Notes under the pieces: model-generated
Databases searched by the model: none
Told to the model about the DNA's origin: nothing
The model's input: only the letters and a program-made list of their open reading frames with translations
Origin: Ardenticatenaceae bacterium
Lineage (GTDB): Bacteria > Chloroflexota > Anaerolineae > Promineifilales > Promineifilaceae
Direction of reading: 5' to 3'
Assembly (NCBI GenBank): GCA_011525915.1
Contig: WYBM01000033.1
Location: 1-64,000, forward strand
Length of the DNA: 64,000 nt
Shown: in pieces, positions 1-8,144 of the stretch
Numbering within the stretch: position 1 is the stretch's first letter
How the letters are laid out: each line of letters begins with the position of its first letter
Made by a program: the position numbers and the translations under genes

Positions 1-117
1 CACCAGACCCCTATCCAGCCATCGCTTCCAGGAAACAAGCCCATCTGCCTGTTCTGGCCATTTGCTGTATCGAGCAGTTATGATGTTGTCAAGGTTCTCT
101 TTTATAAGTTTTGTCGG

Positions 118-3100
118 TCAATCAGGTGTGGTGCTGACAACGCCGGATTGCACAATCTGGATGGTAAGGGTATACGTCGTAGTACTTTCCAGCAAGCTGC
201 CGTCTATCGTCCAGGTGAGTTGGCGGTCGGTGGCCGGGGCGCTTAACATGCCTGTGGCCCCACCCTCACCCGGCACGATGATATAAGTATCGGGCCCCAG
301 GCGGGAGCAGCGGCCATGGCTGTTGCTTACGCCACACAATCCATCACAACGTGTACCCTCATTAGTAAGCAGACCAATCTCGCCGCCATCATCTTCTGTA
401 ACGCGCAGCCATAAACCGGTAGCATCCCCGGTCAGCCATAACAGCACGGCCGTCTCTTCATCCACCTGATTACCCACAAACTCTGCCCATGCCGAGATGT
501 TACTGCCAAACGCTGTTTCCGCATAGGTGTCTTTATGGGCCAGCCAGGCAGCTTCTTCCCCTTCCAGGTAGATGGAGAGGCCGCGCGCCTGGGGGTGACC
601 GGCATCGGCAAAGGGAGGCTGCACGGCCGTGGTCAGGGTGTCTCGTACGGCTTCAGCCGCTGCCCGCACATCGTTGTCCAGTGTAGTGTCTGGGTCATCG
701 GGCAGCAGGCTGCCATGCACCAATTCAGCAAAGTGGTCTAAATCACGGTAGCCTTCTGCTGAATAGATGGTCTGGTAAAGGGCGTGCGGAAACTCTCCAC
801 TGTTGTTGCGTTGCGTTTGGATAGTGTGGCGGCGGGCAGCCAGGGTTTCAGCCGTAGCGTTACCATCGGTCAACCAGTTGTTTAGCGTGGTGGCAAAATG
901 GGCCACATCCCCGGCTAGCGTCTCTATTTGCCTCAGGTCAATGGCGGCCAACGTTTCCAGGGCGCCTGTGCCTGTGCCACCAACGTAATTATTCTGGAAA
1001 ATGGTCACCATCTCCTGTGCCTGTGCCTCGTCTGTGCGGAAAGGGGTAGCAATGAGATCGTTCATCAGGTCATCATAATGGAGGCCAGGACCCGGCATAA
1101 GCTCCTCTGAAGCCACCATCATGTTCCCCTGGCTGCGTACCTGATAGGCGACTTCCAGTTGGGCCATCAGGCAAGCGCTGTAGGCGATGATGTTCCAGGA
1201 ATGGCCACTACTGCCTTGTACGGCCGTCAGTGCCTCATGCAGTTCAGGCAACGTTAACCAATCGTCGCCGGCCGTCACATCCTGGCAAAGCTGTTTCCAC
1301 CCCTGGCCGTGGTCAGCCAGGTCAAGCACATATCGTTCTGCCGGATACATTTCTATGGTCCAGGCCAGGTAATCGCGCAGCACATCTGGATCACCTGTGT
1401 TCAATTCACCCAGGTTCTGCCGTTCACTGGGGGCATCTTTTTTGATGTATTCATAGCGCACATCACCATCTGGAAAGGGCACAGGGTCTTGAGGGTCTAC
1501 CAGCAATGCCATGTTAACCAGGGTGGTTGAGCCGACGCTGATGATTTCATCCCGGTCGTCTTCGGCAATATCTGCATGCAGGTCGTTGTCGGCGGCAAAG
1601 TAGCCGATATAGCTCCATTCAGCGTGGGGCAGGCTGGGGCTGCCGGTATGGGCGGCCAGTTCAATACGGCCGGCACCTGTGCCCACAGTGACGGCCGCCT
1701 GCCAGCCGCTGTTGCCAATGCGTTCGCTAAATTTCATGTGGGTGCCGTCTGTCCACACCACCACGGTACGCGCTTCATCCGGACCGGCGGCGTGTACGGC
1801 GGCTACACTGGGCATATACGCACCGGTAGCAATATCCCCGGCTGGAGACCAGGTTCCCTCTGTGGTGGCGGCAGCCCATTTGAGGGTATTGGCGTCTACA
1901 TAAACGCCCACGGCCGTGTTGGCTGCCAACAATGCCACATCAGGGCTAAACCCTTCAGCCATCACGGCGCCCCCGGACCAGCCGCCGCCGCCACCATCCC
2001 AATTCGCGTAGCGAGTATGGAAGAGGGTGTCTGGCGGGTTACATAGATCAGTGTCATACAACATGGGGAAAAGCAAGCGAGCATTGCCGTGCTGGTCGGC
2101 AGAAAGGCCAAGTTTTTGGTGATTACCATAGAGCCAGGTAAGCGCGGACGACGGCCGTCCTGGGATCTCCTGCGGCACACTCCAGGAGGCGCCATTCCAT
2201 AGGGCCGCTTTGGGCCACTGCAGCGGCAAATACCCGGTACAGGTAACACCTGGCTCACTATAATCGTTCCAGGCAGCAATGGCCTGCTGGCGTGTCTCGC
2301 CGCCTTCTGTTAACGCAGCCGTGAAAGTGATGTCCGTAAAGTGGGGGCAATGGAAGTAAAGGTAGGCATAGGCAAAGGGAGCACAGGGTGTTTCATGAGC
2401 GGGCATCACAATTTGCTCGTCCACCCAGTTGTCATCATGCCAGCGGCGAGACAGGATTTGCACGGTAGCATTGCGGGAGCAGTCAGGGTAATGGTTGATG
2501 ATGGTATATGCCCAAACCAGCAGCGCCGTACCGTTGTTGTCTATGGCTACTGAGGGAAAGTGGTAGACGTGAGAGGTGGCCGAGGTATTAGGTGGGGGAG
2601 CTACCGCTGGCCCGTCTACCCAGGTCACATCGCCATCTGGCTGGGGCAGGAGGACGGCCGTTTCCAGATGGCCGCGTACTTGCGGATAGTAATTGGGATT
2701 GCCCCAGGGGTCTACACAATAGGTGTAGCCAGGTTCTACCTCTCGTGCCCAGGTGGCCAGGGCAAAGCCTTCACGGGAAAAGGCAATGTCAGGCTGCCAT
2801 TCGTGGTCGGCCGTTTCTGCCAGGGGGCGGGTTGGGGTGGTAGTGTCAGACTCACCGCTGGCGCCAATGCTCCACCAGCTCCAGCTTTGAGGTTGGTCTA
2901 GGGGGCGCGGAATGCGGGGGTCCTGGCCGGGGGCGGGGGCTACGGCCGTGTGTCCATACAATGAATAGTACACATCATATCCATTTTCAAACACAGCGGC
3001 CGCGTCTACGGCATACAGTTGTGCGGGCGTGAAGGAAACGTTTAGATCAGAGGGGGTTGCTGTCAAGGTATGGGCATGGGTGGTGCGGTGGACCGGGGAA

Positions 3101-3165
3101 ACTCTGACAGTCGCTAGAAAAAATAGAGCACTCAAACACCAAAGTAAGGTCACTTTCTTTTTCAT
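118..3165 (-). CDS. Secreted clostripain-family (C11) cysteine protease with propeller-like N-terminal half
   Basis: Encodes 1015 residues. The start is the ATG at 3165, which has a strong GGAGG ribosome site and opens a Lys-rich signal peptide (MKKKVTLLWC...); an upstream in-frame start would add ten residues with no signal. Residues about 40-560 carry repeated blocks of the type D-x-x-G-x-A-x-x-x-W (VAIDNNGTALLVWAY, LGLSADQHGNARLLF), typical of sialidase-like beta-propellers. The C11 peptidase core follows: His619 in DHGQGW and Cys665 in YSACLM match the clostripain catalytic dyad. Known family members cut after basic residues and act outside the cell. The gene lies 67 bases after the B12 transporter ATPase on the same strand and may be read from the same riboswitch-controlled transcript. 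The N-terminal fold is inferred from the repeats; the peptidase call rests on the two motifs. Confidence 0.87.
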   Translation of the reverse strand: MKKKVTLLWCLSALFFLATVRVSPVHRTTHAHTLTATPSDLNVSFTPAQLYAVDAAAVFENGYDVYYSLYGHTAVAPAPGQDPRIPRPLDQPQSWSWWSIGASGESDTTTPTRPLAETADHEWQPDIAFSREGFALATWAREVEPGYTYCVDPWGNPNYYPQVRGHLETAVLLPQPDGDVTWVDGPAVAPPPNTSATSHVYHFPSVAIDNNGTALLVWAYTIINHYPDCSRNATVQILSRRWHDDNWVDEQIVMPAHETPCAPFAYAYLYFHCPHFTDITFTAALTEGGETRQQAIAAWNDYSEPGVTCTGYLPLQWPKAALWNGASWSVPQEIPGRPSSALTWLYGNHQKLGLSADQHGNARLLFPMLYDTDLCNPPDTLFHTRYANWDGGGGGWSGGAVMAEGFSPDVALLAANTAVGVYVDANTLKWAAATTEGTWSPAGDIATGAYMPSVAAVHAAGPDEARTVVVWTDGTHMKFSERIGNSGWQAAVTVGTGAGRIELAAHTGSPSLPHAEWSYIGYFAADNDLHADIAEDDRDEIISVGSTTLVNMALLVDPQDPVPFPDGDVRYEYIKKDAPSERQNLGELNTGDPDVLRDYLAWTIEMYPAERYVLDLADHGQGWKQLCQDVTAGDDWLTLPELHEALTAVQGSSGHSWNIIAYSACLMAQLEVAYQVRSQGNMMVASEELMPGPGLHYDDLMNDLIATPFRTDEAQAQEMVTIFQNNYVGGTGTGALETLAAIDLRQIETLAGDVAHFATTLNNWLTDGNATAETLAARRHTIQTQRNNSGEFPHALYQTIYSAEGYRDLDHFAELVHGSLLPDDPDTTLDNDVRAAAEAVRDTLTTAVQPPFADAGHPQARGLSIYLEGEEAAWLAHKDTYAETAFGSNISAWAEFVGNQVDEETAVLLWLTGDATGLWLRVTEDDGGEIGLLTNEGTRCDGLCGVSNSHGRCSRLGPDTYIIVPGEGGATGMLSAPATDRQLTWTIDGSLLESTTTYTLTIQIVQSGVVSTTPD

Positions 3166-3232
3166 GATGCACCTCCAGATAGTAACTCCTACCAAAGAGA
3201 CGCATAAGCGACAACTGACCTTTCCCCGAGTT

Positions 3233-4243
3233 TTACAAACCGCGTACTATTTCCAGTAGCGATTGAATAGAATCAAGTTCAGTTGTCTGGTTGTGTTGGG
3301 TGAGCTGCCAATGGTAACGGCCGTGTCCATTAAATGCCTTTATGTGCACAGACGAACCATTCGGCCCCTGGTGTACCTGAAACCCTTCCCTTTCTAAGGC
3401 ACGCCTGGCCCATACGGCCCCCAGCCCTTCCCCTTCCAGGTCAATATGTCCGGTAATGTCTTGCCGAATTTTGAAGGCGCCAGTGTACGCGTCAAACGTA
3501 ATGCCCGCACTATGAAAGGCGCGTTCAAAGGCCCCGCTCAGCACCAGGTCTTCTGGCGTGCCTATCTGCAGCGCACCGTTTTGCGGCATGAGCCAGATGG
3601 CGTCCGCCATGCGCAGCGCCAGGTCTAAATCATGGGTAGATAACAAGACAGCGCGTTGGCCATCATGCACAAGTTGGCGCAATATCCCCATGATTTCCAC
3701 ACGGCGGGGCAGGTCCAGGTAAGCGGTTGGCTCGTCCAGCAGCAGCAGGTGCGGTTCCTGAGCCAGGGCGCGGGCGATCATCACTTTTTGTCGTTCGCCA
3801 TCACTCAGTTCATGAACAAAGCGGTGGGCCAGGTGCCCGGCAGACACGGCCGTAAGCGCCCACTGTACCACTGCTTCGTCCGCTGCCGCCAACTTGCCCG
3901 TCCAGCCAGTGTAAGGATGCCGCCCCAGCGCCACCAGTGCATAGGCCGTTAACATGCCGGCGTTGACCTGTTCTGTCAGTACCACGCTGATATGCCGTGC
4001 CAGTGTGCGTGCGTCCATTCGGTGGACGTCTTGGCTGCCCAGGGTGACTGTACCTTCCAACGGCCGTTGCATGCCAGCCAGGGTGCGCAACAAGGTAGAT
4101 TTGCCAGCGCCATTTGGCCCTAACAGGCACACTAACTCCCCACCACGCAGTGAGGCAGTTATATCGGCGGCGATGCTACGCGACTGCTGGCGATTCGTAT
4201 AGCCAATGGTTAACGCATGTGTGTGCATAACTAGATCATTCAT
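3233..4243 (-). CDS. btuD: Vitamin B12 ABC importer, ATP-binding protein
   Basis: ATPase of a BtuCD/FecCDE-type importer. It shows Walker [10 protein letters not shown], signature LSDGERQ, Walker B LLLLDEP and the switch His in STHD. Length is 336 residues from the ATG at 4243; a TTG at 4297 in the same frame would add 18 residues overlapping btuC, but this extension is Lys/Arg-rich and not typical of the family. After the ATPase core (about residue 240) there is an extra 95-residue tail with alternating hydrophobic residues, which is longer than usual for BtuD. It is the third gene of btuF-btuC-btuD, and the cobalamin riboswitch upstream of btuF gives the substrate. Without that context, iron-siderophore transport would be equally likely. 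Confidence 0.86.
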   Translation of the reverse strand: MNDLVMHTHALTIGYTNRQQSRSIAADITASLRGGELVCLLGPNGAGKSTLLRTLAGMQRPLEGTVTLGSQDVHRMDARTLARHISVVLTEQVNAGMLTAYALVALGRHPYTGWTGKLAAADEAVVQWALTAVSAGHLAHRFVHELSDGERQKVMIARALAQEPHLLLLDEPTAYLDLPRRVEIMGILRQLVHDGQRAVLLSTHDLDLALRMADAIWLMPQNGALQIGTPEDLVLSGAFERAFHSAGITFDAYTGAFKIRQDITGHIDLEGEGLGAVWARRALEREGFQVHQGPNGSSVHIKAFNGHGRYHWQLTQHNQTTELDSIQSLLEIVRGL

Positions 4244-4286
4244 GGGACGTTCCCGTTTTTTGCTGGTAATAGACTTTGCTTGATCC

Positions 4287-5366
4287 TTAACTTGCAAATG
4301 AAGATTTTAAATTATTCTGTCGCAGAATAACCCACATCACCACGGGCACACCCATAAGCGCCATGACGGCGTTTAGAGGCAGTACAAGCTGGCTGCCTGG
4401 TAGTTGGGCGATTAAATCGGCCATCAAGGCCATGATCGCGCCCATCAAAATGCAGGTTGGAATGAGAATGCGATGATCAGAAGTACCAAATAAGGTGCGT
4501 CCCAAATGGGGCACGGCCACCCCTAAAAAGACAATGGGTCCACAAAAAGCGGTGATCGTAGCAGCAAGTACGGCCGTGCTTAAAACGACCCACCACCGTA
4601 CCCGCCGCGTCTCCAACCCTAACGTTCGGGCATAGTTTTCCCCTAACAACAGAGCATTCAGTGACTTTGCCAGCATACCAGCAATCAGTAAACCGCCCAT
4701 TATCGTGGGCAGCATGACCTGCATCTGGCTCCAAGTAACACCACCAAAGCTGCCAAACGTCCAAGAAATGTAAGCCTGAATGCGCTCCGGAATACTAAAA
4801 TAAAGCAAGATACTCACCAGGGCGCTGACCATATAGCTAAACATTAACCCCAAAATGAGCAAAGTCATTGTTTCCACACGGCGGGCAAAGGCCAGTACCA
4901 GCCCCATGACCAGCGCCGCACCCAGGCTGGCCGCAGCCACAATGCCGAAATCCCCCAGCACGCCCAACCCGGCCAACAGTGTGGTGCCCGTGACACCTAC
5001 GGCCAGCACCACCAACGCCACGCCCAAACTGGCCCCGGCATTGATGCCCAACACAAACGGCCCGGCCAGGGGGTTACGGAACAGGGTTTGCATTTGCAGC
5101 CCACTTACAGAGAGCGCCGCTCCGGCGAGCACGGCCGTCAGCGCTTTGGGCAGCCGAAACTGCCACACAATGGCCGTCCACGTCTGTTTGGCCGGTTCTC
5201 CACCGGCCAGAATGGTTACTATATCTCGCAGGGGAATCTTCACCGACCCCAGCGTCAGGCTGAGCAAAAAACCACCCAGCAGCGCCAGCAGCAGAATGAT
5301 CAGCACCCCTTTATGAATGCCCAATTGGGGCCACGGTGTTAATGGGAGTGCGCGGTGATCGGTCAT
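4287..5366 (-). CDS. btuC: Vitamin B12 ABC importer, FecCD-family permease
   Basis: A 359-residue integral membrane protein of the FecCD/BtuC family with about ten hydrophobic segments. The family hallmarks are visible: an arginine-led loop ([15 protein letters not shown]), [19 protein letters not shown] and the conserved GAISFVG-like block [17 protein letters not shown] that contacts the ATPase. Its ATG overlaps the btuF stop codon (ATGA arrangement), so the two are translationally coupled. It forms the channel for the substrate delivered by BtuF. Substrate assignment rests on the upstream cobalamin riboswitch. Confidence 0.9.
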   Translation of the reverse strand: MTDHRALPLTPWPQLGIHKGVLIILLLALLGGFLLSLTLGSVKIPLRDIVTILAGGEPAKQTWTAIVWQFRLPKALTAVLAGAALSVSGLQMQTLFRNPLAGPFVLGINAGASLGVALVVLAVGVTGTTLLAGLGVLGDFGIVAAASLGAALVMGLVLAFARRVETMTLLILGLMFSYMVSALVSILLYFSIPERIQAYISWTFGSFGGVTWSQMQVMLPTIMGGLLIAGMLAKSLNALLLGENYARTLGLETRRVRWWVVLSTAVLAATITAFCGPIVFLGVAVPHLGRTLFGTSDHRILIPTCILMGAIMALMADLIAQLPGSQLVLPLNAVMALMGVPVVMWVILRQNNLKSSFAS

Positions 5367-6685
5367 TCCATCATCCGATAGTACACGAACGTATGGTCTG
5401 GCAGTAATTCTGGGTGGAAAATTTTGATCAGGTCGGCCAACACCACCTGAGGGTTGGCGGCGCCGCCTTCGTAATAGTCGTTGCCGCCAGAGGCATTAAC
5501 GCGGGCATCGTTGTTATAAACGTTACCGTTCTGGTAAGCGGCAAACCCGGCAAAACGTTCGTCGGCAGCAGCCATGTCTGTCAATGAGCTAACAAAGCCC
5601 AGGTTGATCCAGAAATCAGCGGCCTGTGCCTGGTCAAAAACGGTTTCAAAATCCAAAAAGAGGGTAGTGTCAGAGGGGTCGTTCGCCCAGATATAGGCTG
5701 CCCCGGCGTCTGCCAGCAGGTGGGCCACGTAACTCTGGCCGCCGGCCATGTACCATGTACCCTCGTAGGGTGTGTTTAGGAAGACGGTGGGCTGATTATC
5801 AACGGCCGTGGCCAGGGCAACCAGGGCTTCATAGTCGGCGGTTACACCATCAAACCAGGCGGTGGCCGCCGCTTCCTGGTTAAAAAAGGCCGCCAGGAAC
5901 TTTACCCACTCAGCCTGGCCCAACGGGCTGGTGTCCAGATAATCTGAGTTAACGACGACGGTGATACCCACTTCTTCCAGTTTGGGTTGGGCGTCAAAGT
6001 CAGCCGAGCCGCTGGCATAGGTCATCACCATATCTGGCTCCAGGTCAAGCACCTGTTCTACGTTTACGCCGGCACCGAAGCCGACTTCGGCGATGTCACC
6101 GGCGTCAATGCGGGCACGCACGGCCTCCGTGCTGGCGAAGGCCAGGCTGTCTAACCCCACCAGTTTATCTACGGCGTTTAAGGTGGGTAGGTGAGGCAGG
6201 TAGGTGGTAGACATGGCCACGAAGCGGTTGACGGGCACTTCAATAATGATGGCATCTTTGTAGCCCGCGGGCGCAGGCGTGCCACATTGCACCAGCACGT
6301 AGGTGGCGGCCACTTCTGCACCGGGGTAAGGGGACTTAACAGTGACAACTTTGTAGTTGTTGAAATAGTCAATGGTAAAGCCTTCGCTGCTGTTAACGGC
6401 CGCTTTTTCTGGGAAGTAATCGACGTTTTGCGCATACCCTTCGGCGCAGCTTTCGGTCAGGTTTGCGGCGGGGGCGGCCAGGGATTGTTCATCCGTGGGT
6501 TCCGGCTCAACAGATGATGCAGGGGGGGCTGTCGCTTCTTCTACCGCGGCCGTCGCTGTGGGCTCTGTTGTGGGCTGTATGGCTTCAGGGATGAGGGTGG
6601 CCACGGCCGTGGGTGCTGGCTGGCTGCGGCTGCAGGCTGCTAATATCAGTAAAAGTAACGCGGCTATAAACCTATATTTGTTCAT
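5363..6685 (-). CDS. btuF: Vitamin B12-binding lipoprotein of the ABC importer
   Basis: Extracytoplasmic binding protein (periplasmic-binding family of iron and B12 carriers), 440 residues. The start is the ATG at 6685, preceded by AGGAAGGAGA; longer in-frame starts lack a signal. A lipobox LILAAC places the lipidated Cys at residue 18, followed by a Thr/Ala/Pro/Glu-rich linker of about 60 residues and then the binding domain, which includes the typical helix-spanning region (VGLDSLAFAS...EVGFGAGVNVEQVLDLEPDMV). First gene of the operon, 85 bases after the terminator of a cobalamin riboswitch. That RNA is the reason for preferring B12 over ferric siderophores. Confidence 0.88.
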   Translation of the reverse strand: MNKYRFIAALLLLILAACSRSQPAPTAVATLIPEAIQPTTEPTATAAVEEATAPPASSVEPEPTDEQSLAAPAANLTESCAEGYAQNVDYFPEKAAVNSSEGFTIDYFNNYKVVTVKSPYPGAEVAATYVLVQCGTPAPAGYKDAIIIEVPVNRFVAMSTTYLPHLPTLNAVDKLVGLDSLAFASTEAVRARIDAGDIAEVGFGAGVNVEQVLDLEPDMVMTYASGSADFDAQPKLEEVGITVVVNSDYLDTSPLGQAEWVKFLAAFFNQEAAATAWFDGVTADYEALVALATAVDNQPTVFLNTPYEGTWYMAGGQSYVAHLLADAGAAYIWANDPSDTTLFLDFETVFDQAQAADFWINLGFVSSLTDMAAADERFAGFAAYQNGNVYNNDARVNASGGNDYYEGGAANPQVVLADLIKIFHPELLPDHTFVYYRMME

Positions 6686-6770
6686 GAAACATTCTCCTTC
6701 CTTTAAACAGGTTGATGATATGGCCGTTCGGGCTCCAGGTGTGACCATTGGCAGGAGACGTTCATCCAAT

Positions 6771-6794
6771 AAAAAAGCCTACCAAACGGTAGGC
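6771..6794 (-). terminator. Intrinsic terminator between the cobalamin riboswitch and btuF
   Basis: On the minus strand a seven-pair stem (GCCTACC / GGTAGGC) with a four-base loop is followed directly by six U residues. It sits downstream of the cobalamin aptamer and 85 bases before the btuF start, so it is the likely expression platform: ligand binding would favour this hairpin and stop transcription. Confidence 0.85.
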
Positions 6795-6861
6795 CAGATG
6801 AAGTAAATACTGTCATGTGGCCCGCTGCCCTTTGTCCACGAAGGTCATGCGAGCTAAAGAA

Positions 6862-7060
6862 GCAAGCGGGTAGTCGGACTTGTTCCTGGAATCAGTAAAT
6901 CAACCATCAGTCTGAGACATGATGCCTGGCTGCTTACCGTTCGCTGAACTTACCGTTGCGGGACAGTGCCGGACTCACAATATGGCAAAGGCTGTCTGTC
7001 ATATCATTCACCGGTCTTTCCCCTAAACACAATAAACCATTGTGTCATGCGCCGCGCATC
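6862..7060 (-). promoter_or_regulatory. Cobalamin riboswitch
   Basis: Read on the minus strand the segment shows the conserved blocks of the B12 aptamer in order: GGGGAAAG followed by CCGGTGAA (about 7024-7006), then GTCCGGCACTGTCCCGCAAC with GGTAAG (about 6975-6950), then GCAGCCAGGCATCA (about 6934-6920), and a closing AGTCCGACTACCCGC near 6880-6866. The block CCCGCAAC plus GGTAA and the GCCAGG block are diagnostic for this class. Edges are approximate. It lies between a sigma-70-like promoter (7112-7140) and an intrinsic terminator (6771-6794) upstream of btuFCD, so it should switch the importer off when cobalamin is plentiful. Confidence 0.9.
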
Positions 7061-7111
7061 CGGGCGAAGGCGCACCTGGTTCTTAGCTTGTTTGGTTGTT
7101 AATGTAGCCGG

Positions 7112-7140
7112 ATAATAACGTGAAGGGGCACGGCCGTCAA
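7112..7140 (-). promoter_or_regulatory. Sigma-70-type promoter of the B12 transport operon
   Basis: On the minus strand TTGACG (7140-7135) and TATTAT (7117-7112) are separated by exactly 17 bases, with transcription predicted to begin around 7105, just upstream of the cobalamin aptamer. The -35 box overlaps one copy of the ACGGCCGT octamer. Confidence 0.65.
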
Positions 7141-7328
7141 CTAAAACCGCCACGAACCAACCATGATCAATCAAGCGCGCCAAATGGCTGCCGCCCCTTT
7201 TCCAGCCGCCCGCCCGTCTCGCTGCTGACCAGGTCAGGGGAGGTCCGGATTATAAGCCACACTACGTAGGTGAACGTGGATTCTCTTAACTTAATCACAC
7301 GCAGCTTTGTCTATCTGCGTACTTAACA
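7141..7328. other. Non-coding gap upstream of the B12 promoter
   Basis: Spacer between the phosphopantetheinyl transferase stop codon and the B12 promoter, both on the minus strand. No convincing gene, hairpin terminator or repeat was seen here. Confidence 0.4.
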
Positions 7329-8024
7329 TCATCCCGTGACAAGGGTCAACACAAAGCCATCTTCGCCACGCCACCATCCGGTCAGTGGTGGTGATGGTTG
7401 GGGCAGGCGGGCCGGATCGCAGCGAATGGTAAACGGCAGCCAGGTCTGCGGTAGGCTGTCTACGGGTGTGATTAGGCAGCTTATAGCGCGGGTATCAACT
7501 GACAGCCCCAGGTGTAAGGCTTTTAACACCGCTTCCTTGGCGCTCCACACGGCCGTTTCCCACATCGCCCGTTTTGCCCCCACCAGGTCACGTCCCAACG
7601 CTACCTCCGGCTCGGTAAAGTAGGCGCCAGCAAAACTGGCTGGGTGGGCTTGAATGTACTCCATATCTGCCCCCAGGGAAGCATGTGGCTTTTCAATAAC
7701 CGCTACAAAAGCCCGGCCATGGGAATGGCTCACCGATATGGACCATTGGCAGTTGTCAAGGGCCGGTTGGCAATAGGGTACGCCGTTAGCATCGTTGCCG
7801 ATGGCAATCAGATCCAGCGGCAGGCTGACGCCATGTGCTTCCCAGATCACCGTTTGCAGCAGCCGCTTGGCCGTCCAACGACCCAACAGCCAATCATGAC
7901 GCCGCTTTTCCGTTTTTAGCGACAACAATCGCTGGTGTTCTTCTTCATTCAGATACTCGCCGTTAGCTATGACTGCCGCCGTTGGTGGCAGTTCAGTGTG
8001 AGATTGGGTTAACCAGTGAATCAT
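7329..8024 (-). CDS. 4'-phosphopantetheinyl transferase (Sfp type)
   Basis: A 231-residue enzyme that moves phosphopantetheine from CoA onto carrier proteins. The two hallmark motifs are present: GADMEYI (the magnesium-binding acidic pair, about residue 117) and WSAKEAVLKAL (about residue 164), with an upstream RRHDWLLGRWTAK block typical of Sfp-type enzymes. It is the last gene of a minus-strand set with the KR-DH protein, the KS-AT-KS-ACP-ACP synthase and the acyl-CoA dehydrogenase, so it is probably the activating enzyme for that synthase. No clear ribosome site precedes the ATG; instead a heptanucleotide repeat array fills the gap back to the previous gene. Confidence 0.9.
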   Translation of the reverse strand: MIHWLTQSHTELPPTAAVIANGEYLNEEEHQRLLSLKTEKRRHDWLLGRWTAKRLLQTVIWEAHGVSLPLDLIAIGNDANGVPYCQPALDNCQWSISVSHSHGRAFVAVIEKPHASLGADMEYIQAHPASFAGAYFTEPEVALGRDLVGAKRAMWETAVWSAKEAVLKALHLGLSVDTRAISCLITPVDSLPQTWLPFTIRCDPARLPQPSPPLTGWWRGEDGFVLTLVTG

Positions 8025-8028
8025 TTTA

Positions 8029-8140
8029 GTGTCCAGTGTATGGTTAGTGGTCAGTGGTCAGTATTCAGTAGTCACTTTTCAGTGGTTAGTCGACAGTTAC
8101 TGAAGAGTGGCTTTACTGAATACTGACTCACTGAACAGTG
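8029..8140. repeat. Heptanucleotide repeat array 1
   Basis: Fills the 120-base gap between the KR-DH gene and the phosphopantetheinyl transferase gene. The left arm reads as seven-base units beginning CAGT or TAGT (CAGTGGT, CAGTATT, CAGTAGT); the right arm contains the complementary ACTG form (TACTGAA, TACTGAC), so the array can fold back on itself. The same unit type occurs at seven other places in the window. Confidence 0.8.
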
Positions 8141-8144
8141 AATG

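Noticed and set aside
62..286. Open frame on the plus strand at the left edge
   Set aside because: Most of it is antisense to the C-terminal part of the clostripain-like gene, and it has no ribosome site or recognisable product.
8029..8140. Heptanucleotide array considered as a CRISPR array
   Set aside because: Units are seven bases, degenerate and without unique spacers of constant length; no cas gene is present in the window.
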